DNA of 64,000 nucleotides from JAVBLD01 sp031553705 (GTDB taxonomy: Bacteria > Bacteroidota > Bacteroidia > Bacteroidales > Marinifilaceae). Where the stretch lies: NCBI GenBank assembly GCA_031553705.1, contig JAVBLD010000022.1, forward strand, positions 54,038-118,037. The letters run 5' to 3'. Of the stretch, positions 20,317 to 29,987 are shown in pieces; position 1 is the stretch's first letter; each line of letters starts with the position of its first letter. Below the pieces are notes generated by a model. It was given only the letters and a program-made list of their open reading frames with translations. It made no database searches and was not told where the DNA came from. A program made the translations under genes and the position numbers.

Positions 20317-20392
20317 ATTCTCTGAAAGAGAATATCCGGCAATCAAATTCCTGTTTTACAACATTCGTTCCCGGGAGAAATTGCCGGAATAT
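20317..20392. other. Inverted repeats downstream of murI
   Basis: A perfect ATTCTCT/AGAGAAT hairpin (20317-20333) sits beside a longer imperfect pair, ATATCCGGCAAT (20332-20343) and ATTGCCGGAATAT (20380-20392). They may terminate murI or mark a small repeat; no poly-T tail is obvious on the minus strand. Confidence 0.35.
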
Positions 20393-20406
20393 CAAACAAA
20401 CTACTG

Positions 20407-21279
20407 CTACAAATCCAGCGGCAATGCCCTCACCTCCATTCCCAGAAACAGGCTGGCTAACTGCTCAAACTGTTCTGTCTTTTCAGTAGTATAATACTGA
20501 ACCGTCCCTTCTTTCGACAATTGCATCTCCATCTCCGGATGGCGTATCAGGTAATCGTCCAAGCTATCGGCCACAATATGCCCCTGCTCTATCAGCTTAA
20601 CCGATGCCGGTACATACCTGGAGATGACATCCCGCAATAATGGATAATGCGTACACCCTAATATAATGGTATCGATTACCGGATCGGCCTCTAGCAGTTC
20701 GTCCACATTTTTCTTTACGAAATAAGCCGCTCCTTCACTGTTCATTTCATTATTTTCCACCAATGGCACCCACATCGGGCAAGCCATTTGGGTCACCTTA
20801 TAGGTTCCGGTTCCATATAATTTATCTATCTCCATCGGATACGAACACGATGCAATAGTCCCTCTGGTAGCCAAAATCCCTATATGCCCGTTATGTGTAT
20901 ATACCGCTAACGCTTCAACGCTGGGGCGGATTACGCCGAGCACCCTCTTTTCTGATCCTAAATGAGGCAGGTCTATCTGCTGTATCGTCCTCAACGCTTT
21001 TGCAGAAGCCGTATTACACGCCAAGATCACCAACCTGCACCCCATGTCGAAAAGCCTCCGTACCGCTTCGCCGGTATAGCGATACACCACATCAAACGAT
21101 CTTGTCCCGTACGGCGACCGCGCATTGTCACCCAAATAGATATAATCATAGTCAGGCAACACCCGGACAATCTCCCGTAAGATAGTCAACCCTCCGTAAC
21201 CGGAATCAAAAATACCAATTGAACCTTTTTTCCGAGGCAAAGGGTAAGAAGCATGAGGCAAAATCTCTGTGAAAACCAT
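20407..21279 (-). CDS. murI: Glutamate racemase
   Basis: 290 residues. It interconverts L- and D-glutamate to supply D-Glu for peptidoglycan. Both catalytic cysteines are present: ACNTA with C88 and GCTHYPLL with C209. The N-terminal FDSGYGG loop (D25-S26) and GDNARSPYG are also present. The N-terminal 18 residues are an ordinary extension. It lies 254 bp beyond the ompH genes on the same strand, behind its own candidate promoter at 21340 and after their terminator, so it is probably a separate transcript in the conserved bamA-ompH-murI neighbourhood. Confidence 0.95.
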   Translation of the reverse strand: MVFTEILPHASYPLPRKKGSIGIFDSGYGGLTILREIVRVLPDYDYIYLGDNARSPYGTRSFDVVYRYTGEAVRRLFDMGCRLVILACNTASAKALRTIQQIDLPHLGSEKRVLGVIRPSVEALAVYTHNGHIGILATRGTIASCSYPMEIDKLYGTGTYKVTQMACPMWVPLVENNEMNSEGAAYFVKKNVDELLEADPVIDTIILGCTHYPLLRDVISRYVPASVKLIEQGHIVADSLDDYLIRHPEMEMQLSKEGTVQYYTTEKTEQFEQLASLFLGMEVRALPLDL

Positions 21280-21339
21280 ATAGATTCTATTAGAGAATGT
21301 ATATTCCGAATAAGGAATAAGTAAATATTCTATTTCTTA

Positions 21340-21347
21340 CAAAGATA
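21340..21347 (-). promoter_or_regulatory. Candidate -7 promoter element of murI
   Basis: On the minus strand it reads TATCTTTG, about 61 bp upstream of the murI start and after the ompH terminator. Confidence 0.4.
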
Positions 21348-21471
21348 CTTTTAAAAATAAGATTTTTAATAATATTAAAAGAAATGATTCGTGACTTATC
21401 CGATTTTAATACTATTTCTCTTGTCGGTACAATTACCGTTTTAGGTATTGCTAGCCGTCTACAATATATAA

Positions 21472-21499
21472 AAAATGGAGTTCTTCGGAACTCCATTTT
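21472..21499 (-). terminator. Terminator of the bamA-ompH operon
   Basis: Perfect 12-bp stem (AAAATGGAGTTC and its complement) closed by a tetraloop, TTCG on the plus strand, 34 bp past the ompH stop. The stem ends in a U-run on the minus-strand transcript. Confidence 0.85.
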
Positions 21500-21532
21500 C
21501 AAAATTTAATAACTATCTTATGATCACAAATC

Positions 21533-22051
21533 TTACTTCAATCCGAGTTTAGCCTTTACAAGAGGTAATATATCTTCGGAATCCTCTGATACATATAATA
21601 ACCCTCCTTGTGCTACATCAAAAATATAGGTAAATCCCTTCTCTTTCCCCACATCTTTAATTGCTTTCAACGCTTTATCCATGATCGGCTGCATCAAATC
21701 CTGTTGTGATCTTTGAAGGTCGTTGGTGGCAACTTCTCTAAAATTTTGAATTCGCTGATTCAATTCATTCAATTCCTGCTCTTTAGACTGACGGATAATC
21801 TCCGAATAGTTCTTATTATTATCGGTATATTCTTTCATCTTAGCCTGAAACTGCTCCTGTAGACTGGTCATCTCTTTCACCGCTTCAGCTTCCTTTGCTT
21901 TCAGTTTTTCATTTGCTGCAGCCACCTCAGGCATTGCCTGAAGCAATTTGTCCGTTTCAATATGCCCCAGTTTAACCGGTTTCTGAGCCGATAAACTCAT
22001 TGCAGCCATCATACATGCTAAAAGTATAAACAACTTCATTGTATTCTTCAT
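21533..22051 (-). CDS. OmpH/Skp-family periplasmic chaperone
   Basis: 172 residues with an N-terminal signal peptide (about 1-22, ending in SLSAQ). A long Lys/Glu/Gln-rich coiled coil (about 40-125) follows, forming the tentacles of the Skp trimer, then a short beta-rich end (FTYIFDVAQGG). It carries unfolded outer-membrane proteins across the periplasm. It is the last gene of uppS-bamA-ompH-ompH; tandem ompH copies after bamA are usual in Bacteroidales. Confidence 0.88.
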   Translation of the reverse strand: MKNTMKLFILLACMMAAMSLSAQKPVKLGHIETDKLLQAMPEVAAANEKLKAKEAEAVKEMTSLQEQFQAKMKEYTDNNKNYSEIIRQSKEQELNELNQRIQNFREVATNDLQRSQQDLMQPIMDKALKAIKDVGKEKGFTYIFDVAQGGLLYVSEDSEDILPLVKAKLGLK

Positions 22052-22126
22052 AATCTTAATCTTAAATTTATAATCACATCTATTTATATTCCCCTGAACG
22101 GGTCACTTTTTCAAATCATTTTACGG

Positions 22127-22663
22127 CTACTTTTCCTGTTTTATGCGATAGCCTAGCTTGCGTAATACCATATCACTTTTATCCAGCTTCGGGTCGTAAT
22201 AGACAACCGAGTTATCTGCAGATACATCAATAATCATACCATAACTATTTTCTTTCGCAATCTCTTTTATGGCTTCCAGCACTTCGGCCTGAATCGGCTT
22301 TATCAACTCATTCCGTTTAATAAGCAGTTCACCTTTAGCTCCAAAATATTGCTCCTGCAATAGTCGTGCCTGATTTTCTTTTTCTGCAATAGCTTTCTCC
22401 CGTTGCTCCTTCATTGCCGCCGTTAGAAAAATCTTTTCCGCATTATATTTGCCTTGTAATGTAGCAATCTCCTGATAAATGGCATCGATCTTTTCCTGCA
22501 ATGCTAACGAATAATTATCCAATTCCTGCCGCGCTCTGATGTAATCGGGAATATTATTCAATATATAATCCAGATTAACAAAAGCATAGCGTGTTCCGCT
22601 CTGTGCATTTACAAAACCCCATGTATATGACAAAAATAGTAAAATAATTATTTTTCTCCGCAT
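22127..22663 (-). CDS. OmpH/Skp-family periplasmic chaperone (second copy)
   Basis: 178 residues from the ATG at 22663 (MRRKIIILLFLSYTWG), chosen because it begins the signal peptide; a frame opening at 22732 adds 23 residues read through the intergenic region. The mature part starts near SGTRYAFVNLDYIL, with a central coiled coil and the SYGMIIDVSADNSVVYYD end typical of OmpH. It lies between bamA (94 bp upstream) and the other ompH (75 bp downstream), and the paralogues probably divide outer-membrane-protein clients. Confidence 0.87.
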   Translation of the reverse strand: MRRKIIILLFLSYTWGFVNAQSGTRYAFVNLDYILNNIPDYIRARQELDNYSLALQEKIDAIYQEIATLQGKYNAEKIFLTAAMKEQREKAIAEKENQARLLQEQYFGAKGELLIKRNELIKPIQAEVLEAIKEIAKENSYGMIIDVSADNSVVYYDPKLDKSDMVLRKLGYRIKQEK

Positions 22664-22757
22664 CCTAAGGGCATAAACTAATTTAACAATCACTAAAAAG
22701 AGACTCTCAGGGCAGTTCCATACTATCCTCAACCAAAAACCGGTATTCCCGGCCCAT

Positions 22758-25319
22758 TTAAAACTCCTGTCCTAAGATAAAATGAAACTGTGCACCGGCT
22801 GCTCCGGGCCGGCCGGGAACATCGTCAAAGCCATATCCCCAATCGATACCCAACAAACCGAACATCGGTAAAAACACCCTTAAACCTACCCCGGCAGAAC
22901 GATATACGTTAAACGGTTCGAAATCCCGCAATTCATACCAGGAGTTTCCTGCTTCGAGGAATCCCAATGCATAAATGGTAGCGGATTGCGCCAACGATAT
23001 CGGGTAGCGAAGCTCCATCGTCATCTTGGTGTATAAACTTGCGTCGGATGAAGCCGGAGTGATAAAATTCGAGCCGGCATTGGTTAAAGAACCGTTCCGG
23101 TATCCCCTTAAGCCAATGTATTCGCGTCCGTACAAACTATATCCCGACATTCCGTCGCCCCCCATCTCAAATCCCTCAAACGGCGAACGTTTGTTCTTAT
23201 CAAAATACCCTAAATAGCCATACTGTACGCCGGCATATAATACCATTTTTTCTTTCTTATCCAAAGGCATAAATACCTTACCGATAAACTTCCACTTATG
23301 GAATTCAATCCAACGGTATTTGTCCTCGTCTTTTATATTCGGACTACCATAGTTTTTATCGGTAAACCATGAGTAGGGCGGAGTAAAGGTCAGCGAAAAC
23401 GTAAAATCGGATCCTCTTCTGGTATACAGCGGATTGTCGATAGAACGCCTGCTCAGCGATGTCGCAAAAGAGAGGTTGTTCGAATGTCCGTTGCTAATGA
23501 TATAATAAGCCCAATTCTTCAGATTATACCGCTGGTATGAGACCTCGTTATACATCTGGAAAAAGTCGTCCGGCCATTTTATCCTTCTTCCGAACCCTAC
23601 ATTTATTCCGAATGTAGTCATCAACTGATTCTCATCAAACATATCTTTCGGCCTGGAGCTATTCACATAATAGCTGTTATAATAACTGTTGGCGTATCCG
23701 GTTTGACGGGAATAATAGGTAGACACGCTTAATGAATTCGGCTTCTTCCCGCCTAACCAAGGCTCTCTAAAAGAAACACTGAATGAGGTATAAAATTTAC
23801 CATTGGTCTGAGCTTTCAAGCTTAACGTCTGGCCGTCTCCTTGCGGGAGGGGTCTGTATGAGTCCCAATCAAATACATTACGCATGGAAAAATTGGTAAA
23901 TGTCAATCCGACCGAACCGATAATCATCCCGGCTCCCCATCCCCCAGACAGTTCGATCTTATCGTTGGCTTTTTCCACCAGGTTGAAGCCGATATCCACC
24001 GTTCCGGTTTCCGGATTCGGCACGATATCCGGATTTCCCATCTGCTCCGGATCAAAATGTCCCATATTGGCCAACTCACGGATACTTCGTATCACATCCT
24101 CCCGGCTGAATAATTCTCCCGGATAAGTATAGAGTTCCCGGCGGATCACATGTTCGTGGGTGCGATTATTTCCCTTGATTGTCACTTTATTGATCGTCGC
24201 CTGCGGTCCTTCCACAATCCGGATCTCCACATTGATCGAATCATTCCCGACAATAGTTTCGATCGGCATTGCACGATAAAACAGATACCCTTCATTCAGG
24301 TATACCAGGTTTCCTACGGCATCGTCATCCGATGTCAGGCGTTCATTGAAATATTTCTTATTATAGACATCCCCTTTCTTGATGTTCAGAATCCGGGCCA
24401 ACCTTTCGGAATCCATCACGGTATTCCCAACCCAAGTGATATTGTTATAATAATATTTGTTTCCTTCAAAAACATCTATATAGATCTTTACACGGTTCGG
24501 AGAAACCTGTACTACGCTGTCCGCAATAATCGAAGCATCACGATATCCTTTCTCGTTGTACTTTTCCAACAGGTTATACTTGTCCTCTTCGTAACTATTT
24601 TCAATATATTTAGACGATTTAAAAAAATTCACCAGTGACTTTTCCTTGGTCTTTTTCATCGCAGCCTTCAATTTTCCGGTCCCCATCTCTTCATTCCCGG
24701 TGATCTCGATTTCACTGATCTTGATTTTGCCCTTCCGTTCCGCCGTCACATCCAGAATCACAAAATTCCGGTTTTCAGGGTCATCGCGTTGCACAATTTT
24801 TACCGTAATATTATAATACCCCTTCTCTTTGTAGTAATTCTCGATAATCCGCTTCAAATTTGATATCATATTATCGGTTACCTGTGTACCGGCTACAGCA
24901 TTGACCTTCTCCTTTATTTTTGTCTCTTCCGATTTTTTTATTCCGTGATAGTCTATTTTGGACAATTTGTGCCGCTCCATCAAATGCATGATCAGGTACA
25001 CTTTTTTGTCCACGATCTTATCGACTGTAATCGATATTTCCGAAAACATCCCCTGGTTATAAAGACGTTTGATTGCTTTTGTAATTGCATCGCCGGGAAT
25101 TTTTATCTCAGCACCGACAAAAAGTCCGGATAAACCGATCAGAGTCTCCGGTTCATAAAAGTCTGCAATTCCCGTCACCTCTATACCTGCGATCTCGTAT
25201 GTTTTAGGAGTTGAATAATAAACCTCAGGTTGGGTGATCGTATCTGTCGTCTGAGCTCTTAACTGACAAAAACAAAAGAGAATTATTATAAAAAGAGTTA
25301 TCCTTCTTATCATTTGCAT
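22758..25319 (-). CDS. bamA: Outer membrane protein assembly factor BamA
   Basis: 853 residues: signal peptide (1-22, ending QLRAQ), five POTRA domains (about 40-440) and a 16-strand Omp85 barrel (about 470-853) ending in a C-terminal Phe (LGQEF), the beta-signal. It is the core of the BAM complex that folds outer-membrane barrels. Its ATG overlaps the uppS stop by one base (TAATG), which suggests translational coupling. The operon continues with two Skp-like chaperones. Confidence 0.95.
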   Translation of the reverse strand: MQMIRRITLFIIILFCFCQLRAQTTDTITQPEVYYSTPKTYEIAGIEVTGIADFYEPETLIGLSGLFVGAEIKIPGDAITKAIKRLYNQGMFSEISITVDKIVDKKVYLIMHLMERHKLSKIDYHGIKKSEETKIKEKVNAVAGTQVTDNMISNLKRIIENYYKEKGYYNITVKIVQRDDPENRNFVILDVTAERKGKIKISEIEITGNEEMGTGKLKAAMKKTKEKSLVNFFKSSKYIENSYEEDKYNLLEKYNEKGYRDASIIADSVVQVSPNRVKIYIDVFEGNKYYYNNITWVGNTVMDSERLARILNIKKGDVYNKKYFNERLTSDDDAVGNLVYLNEGYLFYRAMPIETIVGNDSINVEIRIVEGPQATINKVTIKGNNRTHEHVIRRELYTYPGELFSREDVIRSIRELANMGHFDPEQMGNPDIVPNPETGTVDIGFNLVEKANDKIELSGGWGAGMIIGSVGLTFTNFSMRNVFDWDSYRPLPQGDGQTLSLKAQTNGKFYTSFSVSFREPWLGGKKPNSLSVSTYYSRQTGYANSYYNSYYVNSSRPKDMFDENQLMTTFGINVGFGRRIKWPDDFFQMYNEVSYQRYNLKNWAYYIISNGHSNNLSFATSLSRRSIDNPLYTRRGSDFTFSLTFTPPYSWFTDKNYGSPNIKDEDKYRWIEFHKWKFIGKVFMPLDKKEKMVLYAGVQYGYLGYFDKNKRSPFEGFEMGGDGMSGYSLYGREYIGLRGYRNGSLTNAGSNFITPASSDASLYTKMTMELRYPISLAQSATIYALGFLEAGNSWYELRDFEPFNVYRSAGVGLRVFLPMFGLLGIDWGYGFDDVPGRPGAAGAQFHFILGQEF

Positions 25320-26074
25320 TATTTTTTTATTTGCTCTTCGGTCATCCCAAAACGTCTTTCCCTTTTCTGGAAATTACGAATGGCCAAATATAAGTCATCT
25401 TTTTCAAAATCAGGCCAAAATTTATCAATAAAATATAGTTCCGTATAAGCGGACTGCCACAGTAAAAAATTACTTAATCTGCACTCTCCGCTGGTACGTA
25501 TTAACATATCAGGATCCGGGATTCCGGCAGTCGTCAGATAAGAAGCCAACAGATCGTCCGATATATTCTCAATATCCTTCAATATCCCGTTTTTATAGTC
25601 GTAAGCAATACGTTTCGTTGCTTCCCGGATCTCCCAACGTGAACCGTAACTCAGTGCTACCACAAAGTTTAACTCCGAATTGGATGCGCTTCTTTCAACC
25701 GCTCCATTCAGTTTCGCCTGCACTTGCTCCGGCAGGTCGGATATATTACCGATCACCCGTATCCGCACTCCATTCCGAATCAGATCGTCCAGTTCACGGT
25801 TGATAGCATCCACCATTAACTCCATCAAGGCATTAATCTCCTCCTTTGGACGATTCCAGTTCTCAATCGAAAACGCGTAAACAGTCAGATATTTCAATCC
25901 AATATCCTTACTTGCTTCTATGATCTTTTTTAAAGTACTGACCCCTTCTTTATGGCCATATACCCTCGCCAATCCCTGCTTTTTTGCCCAACGTCCGTTA
26001 CCGTCCATAATGACTGCAACATGACCGGGTAGTTCCCCCGCCTCTAATATTTCATCTTTTAAACTCATATACAT
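25319..26074 (-). CDS. uppS: Isoprenyl (undecaprenyl diphosphate) synthase
   Basis: 251 residues of the cis-prenyltransferase family. The signature MDGNGRWAKKQG is present with catalytic Asp24, followed by GHKEG, the FSIENWNRP region and RTSGECRLSNFLLWQ. It makes the C55 lipid carrier for wall and O-antigen assembly. The stop overlaps the bamA start. MSLKDEIL two codons in is an alternative start. DUF6089 precedes it by 25 bp. Confidence 0.95.
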   Translation of the reverse strand: MYMSLKDEILEAGELPGHVAVIMDGNGRWAKKQGLARVYGHKEGVSTLKKIIEASKDIGLKYLTVYAFSIENWNRPKEEINALMELMVDAINRELDDLIRNGVRIRVIGNISDLPEQVQAKLNGAVERSASNSELNFVVALSYGSRWEIREATKRIAYDYKNGILKDIENISDDLLASYLTTAGIPDPDMLIRTSGECRLSNFLLWQSAYTELYFIDKFWPDFEKDDLYLAIRNFQKRERRFGMTEEQIKK

Positions 26075-26099
26075 TCAAATCATAATTCCTTATGCTACT

Positions 26100-26888
26100 T
26101 CAAAACTGGTAACACGGCGGTTCTTTCCTGAAACGGTAAGAAATCGTTATACCCGTTACAAAAAACCAATCTTTATTATAAATAAAATTGGTCTCCCCGG
26201 TCTTCCATATATCGCTCAATTTATCCAGATCGTCGGTAAACGTTTTCCTGGCACTCCACTCTATCCCACATGACATCTGCCCGAATAAATTAAATTTTAT
26301 CCCCAATCCCATCGGTATATTCGCCCGACTTTTATCCTCAGCTATCAAAATCCCCGCGCCGGCAAATATGTACGGAGACCACCAGCTGGATCGATTCGTT
26401 TTCCGTACCAGAAAGGACCTGAAGTTAAATTCAACCACTCCGTTAAAATCCTGCACGGAACAATGAAAATCCTTTGCATACTCTTCTCCCGCATTGTCGA
26501 GCAAACGAACATCTTTCACATCTATCTTTGAAAAACCGGCATTCAATCGAAAGGCAAAACGGTCATTCAGGTTATAACGATAAAATCCGCCCAAATATCC
26601 CTGCATTCCGGAAAAATGATCTGACGGATTATATTCGCCCAAATAATAGCCCCCACCCACTATAACGCCCAATTCTGCACCAGGTTGACAAAAACCTTTC
26701 AAAGATAACAACAATAGCAAGAAAAAAGAAACACCAGGAGCAAAAAATCGAATAATTAACCTAAAGAAGTGATAATAAGAAAGTACCGAAAAACGATTGG
26801 AAAAAGACAATGTAAAAAATGAAAAATAACAGACCGGTTGAGAACAAACCTTTCGATCATTAGCTATCAAATATCCTACCCGATCCAT
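26100..26888 (-). CDS. DUF6089-family outer-membrane barrel-like protein
   Basis: 262 residues. A hydrophobic export segment (VSFFLLLLLSLKGFCQ) precedes a beta-rich domain with alternating patterns (ELGVIVGGGYYLGEYNP, YLGGFYRYNLNDRFAFRLNAG) typical of small outer-membrane barrels. About 50 residues lie before the export segment; translation may really begin further in, at a non-ATG codon, although the ATG at 26888 is well placed 14 bp after the nadK stop. The gene sits between nadK and uppS, a conserved place for this family in Bacteroidota. Function is unknown. Confidence 0.75.
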   Translation of the reverse strand: MDRVGYLIANDRKVCSQPVCYFSFFTLSFSNRFSVLSYYHFFRLIIRFFAPGVSFFLLLLLSLKGFCQPGAELGVIVGGGYYLGEYNPSDHFSGMQGYLGGFYRYNLNDRFAFRLNAGFSKIDVKDVRLLDNAGEEYAKDFHCSVQDFNGVVEFNFRSFLVRKTNRSSWWSPYIFAGAGILIAEDKSRANIPMGLGIKFNLFGQMSCGIEWSARKTFTDDLDKLSDIWKTGETNFIYNKDWFFVTGITISYRFRKEPPCYQF

Positions 26889-26902
26889 TACAATTACCGA
26901 CT

Positions 26903-27826
26903 TTATATTTTATATTCCATCCCCCCGCTCCTGCTTCCAAATTTCTCATTCCTCATGTCCTCCCCCCACATCAGTTTGTTTCTCAGGGTCCCGTAGTAGT
27001 TATGATGCTCCAGTTTCACCACATTGACCTTAATATCACCGGTGAAAATATCCAATTCATGTTTATCTTCGATCTTTTGCATTCTTGAGTCCATGCACAG
27101 CATAAAATTACCCGAACGGCCTTCTACACAAAGTCGTATGTTGGCATGATTGGGAACGACCAACGGTCGCATACTCAGATTATGGGGACAAACGGGAGTC
27201 AGAATAATATTTTTACAATCAGGACTGACAATAGGACCACCGCCGCTCAACGAATATGCGGTGGAACCGGTCGGCGTGGCAACAATCAACCCATCAGCCC
27301 AGTAAGTAGTCAAATAAGTACCCCCTATATAAGCATGAATATTCAGTAAAGAAGAAGTTTCAGCCTTTTGTACGCTTACCTCATTCAACGCATAATCAAA
27401 ATCGGTCACCACCTGTCCGTCCACCTTCAATCCTAACACATCCCGAACCTCTATTCCATAGCGCCCGGAACAAATACAATCCACCGCCTCATCTATCTCC
27501 GATGCAGAAACCGTAGCAAGAAATCCCAATCTCCCGCTGTTTACGCCCAACATCGGAATATCACTCCCTTTTACATACACCATCGCATCCAAAAAAGTAC
27601 CGTCTCCTCCAACACTTAACAACATGACCGGTTGTCTTTCCCGAAGGTTATATTTGTCAAATGTCGCGGCAAACCAATCTGTTATATCCAACCTCTCCGC
27701 CAGAAAACGGGCAAACAACTCTTCACAAATAAGCGTTACATTCCGTCCTTTCAAACATCGGACTATTCTTTCCATGTGAGGCAGAAACTCATTGCCTATA
27801 CTTTTCCCAAATATTGCAATTATCAT
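26903..27826 (-). CDS. nadK: NAD kinase
   Basis: 307 residues from the ATG at 27826 (MIIAIFGKSIGNEF). A frame open to 27919 adds 31 unlikely residues. It phosphorylates NAD to NADP. Key motifs are GGDGTFLDA (catalytic Asp), LGVNSGRLGFLA, ALNEVSV and TPTGSTAYSLSGGGPIV. It heads the nadK-DUF6089-uppS-bamA series. Confidence 0.93.
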   Translation of the reverse strand: MIIAIFGKSIGNEFLPHMERIVRCLKGRNVTLICEELFARFLAERLDITDWFAATFDKYNLRERQPVMLLSVGGDGTFLDAMVYVKGSDIPMLGVNSGRLGFLATVSASEIDEAVDCICSGRYGIEVRDVLGLKVDGQVVTDFDYALNEVSVQKAETSSLLNIHAYIGGTYLTTYWADGLIVATPTGSTAYSLSGGGPIVSPDCKNIILTPVCPHNLSMRPLVVPNHANIRLCVEGRSGNFMLCMDSRMQKIEDKHELDIFTGDIKVNVVKLEHHNYYGTLRNKLMWGEDMRNEKFGSRSGGMEYKI

Positions 27827-27962
27827 CTTGGTCTTCGAATTCTCAATTATCCTACAAATACAGAGAGTTATCAGTCCTGCATCATACGACGGCAAAATCC
27901 CCTGCTTTCTCCCCTGCACATACCTAAACCCGCTTTATATGCGACGTTTTCGCAATAGCATG

Positions 27963-29945
27963 TCAATGCCCGTAAGTACTGATTTTTACGATATAAGCCT
28001 CTTTAAATTTCAGTTTAAACGTTTTGAGTCGTATTTGAGCATCCTGCTCGCTTGTATACTTTCCTGTGCAGTACATATATTTTCCTCCGGTCATAGCATA
28101 AACATCCACCTCGTCGATATCGACAAAATCAGCGAGATCCAACACCTTATCGGCGGACATCAATACAATAACATATATGTCTTTCTTTAAATGTATTTCG
28201 CTCTCTCTAGCCGGAGCCATATATTTCTTAACATTAGGATTCGTCAATGCCCGTTCCTGCTTCATCTTATCATAGTTTTTCAACCGGATTAGCAGTAATT
28301 CTTCATCGCTCACAGCATCTCCCTTCACTCCGCTCCGCATTTTTTTATCTGTGACATATTGTCCTACGTTTACAACAAATGCATCCCTCACAACCCGTTT
28401 CGTCTGCACCAATTCTAACTGCGCCACACTCTTGTCAGGGAACTCGCCGACAGTATAGCGATACAGATTATCCTGCCCCAAATATACCTTCACCTCCTTG
28501 AAGCGTTCGAAATATGTGCGCGGAACCGGATTTCGGTAGGCACCTACCTGAATTGAATAGGAGTAGTCATCCGCAATCTTTTCCCGTTTCACTTCTGCAA
28601 CAGGCTTTCTCTCCTCGGAGAAAACCACAGGCGCAGGCACATCCGCCGCCACCTCCACGGTTTTAGTTACGACGGTTTTCACCGGTGGCTCCTCTTTCAC
28701 AGGCTTCTGCTCCGATAACCGTTTCAATGAGAACAGAAAATCTTCATATCCGGAACCGACCCGGTTTGTCGAAACGAATCCATACTGACAGTCCGCATCT
28801 TTAAAAACCAAGGCAAAGTCATCCATTGATGAATTAATCGGCTTACCCATATTTTGGGGTCTAGACCATTGATTCTTCTCTCCGGGTTCCGATACAAAAA
28901 CATCCAATCCGCCCAAACCGACATGTCCGCTCGAAGCAAAATACAGCTTGCCATTCTCGGATACAAACGGGAACAATTCATCTTGGGAAGTGTTTATTGT
29001 ATTCCCCAAATTTCGCACTTTCCCGCATTTAGCTCCCTGTATCGGCATTACATAGATATCCTTTCCGCCATATCCGCCCGGCATATTGGAAACAAAATAC
29101 AATAATGAATCTCTATAAAGGCAAGGATGAGCACACGAATATGCGTCCGAATTGATACTTAACTCGGTAATACGTCCCCATTTCCCGCCGACATCCTCTG
29201 CCGTCATCAATTTCAAAATACTTGTTCCGTCTTTCTTCAGAGCTGTTTTCGTATAATATATTCTATTGATTTTTTTTGTAAAGGCAACCGCTCCGACATG
29301 GTATGTCGCTGCCAACTCATCTCCGAAAGGCATCAGTTGCACATTTCTCCCGGCATCTGTAAAGGTAGCCTGATATAATCTGGTAACCTTATATCCGCGG
29401 CTATCTTTCATTGCATTTGTCCCTGTGCCGGGAGCCGCCAATATAATCCCACCGCCTTTATAGTAGGTCACCCCGGAAGAAAAACCTGCAAATTCAACAT
29501 TTGTCTTTTCAGCTGTATATAACGGGGCCTCCTTCTCTATCCGCTTTGCAAAATCACACGATGCCCTTAGAATTTCCACCCCTTCACGGCTTCCATTCAA
29601 GGCCTCTACCCGGTCGGCTAAAGCAAGTGCTTTATCATAATCTCCGGAACGTTGCAGAATATGGGCGAAGAATAATAAATCCTCTGCACCTAATGTTTTT
29701 TGGTCTAGAGAGTTATACATCTGACTGGCGCGTACCATATCATTCAGCCGGAAATAACAGTTGGCCACCCGCGCTTTCAGTCTATCATTTTTCTTGTCAT
29801 TACGGTCTTTTACCCCCTCCAGGTCTTTGGTGTACGCTTTCAACGCATCCATGTACTCTCCCTTTTCAAACAGACGATCGGCCCGGCTCTGCGCCAATGC
29901 TGATATCTCCGTCAATAAAAACAATATCAAAAATAATTTTTTCAT
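27963..29945 (-). CDS. TPR / PD40 beta-propeller / SPOR-domain envelope protein (PorE-like without OmpA domain)
   Basis: 660 residues with a signal peptide (1-18, ending ALAQ). TPR-like repeats (about 20-120) precede PD40-type propeller repeats (about 150-410), then a linker rich in Lys, Glu, Pro and Val, and a SPOR-type sequence (YSIQVGAYRNP...) near 470-530; a related segment recurs near 600-655. This recalls PorE/SprE-associated envelope proteins of type IX secretion, but the C-terminal OmpA peptidoglycan-binding domain is replaced by SPOR-like segments. It follows the PorP/SprF gene by 42 bp and an adhesin with a type B CTD, so a role anchoring that module to the wall is inferred. Confidence 0.7.
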   Translation of the reverse strand: MKKLFLILFLLTEISALAQSRADRLFEKGEYMDALKAYTKDLEGVKDRNDKKNDRLKARVANCYFRLNDMVRASQMYNSLDQKTLGAEDLLFFAHILQRSGDYDKALALADRVEALNGSREGVEILRASCDFAKRIEKEAPLYTAEKTNVEFAGFSSGVTYYKGGGIILAAPGTGTNAMKDSRGYKVTRLYQATFTDAGRNVQLMPFGDELAATYHVGAVAFTKKINRIYYTKTALKKDGTSILKLMTAEDVGGKWGRITELSINSDAYSCAHPCLYRDSLLYFVSNMPGGYGGKDIYVMPIQGAKCGKVRNLGNTINTSQDELFPFVSENGKLYFASSGHVGLGGLDVFVSEPGEKNQWSRPQNMGKPINSSMDDFALVFKDADCQYGFVSTNRVGSGYEDFLFSLKRLSEQKPVKEEPPVKTVVTKTVEVAADVPAPVVFSEERKPVAEVKREKIADDYSYSIQVGAYRNPVPRTYFERFKEVKVYLGQDNLYRYTVGEFPDKSVAQLELVQTKRVVRDAFVVNVGQYVTDKKMRSGVKGDAVSDEELLLIRLKNYDKMKQERALTNPNVKKYMAPARESEIHLKKDIYVIVLMSADKVLDLADFVDIDEVDVYAMTGGKYMYCTGKYTSEQDAQIRLKTFKLKFKEAYIVKISTYGH

Positions 29946-29987
29946 AAATTTTTATTTTTCTTACATCCGCCTGACGCATAAAATGCA

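Noticed and set aside
21290..21502. 70-codon minus-strand ORF between ompH and murI
   Set aside because: It starts inside the terminator stem and runs through the murI promoter; basic, low-complexity product.
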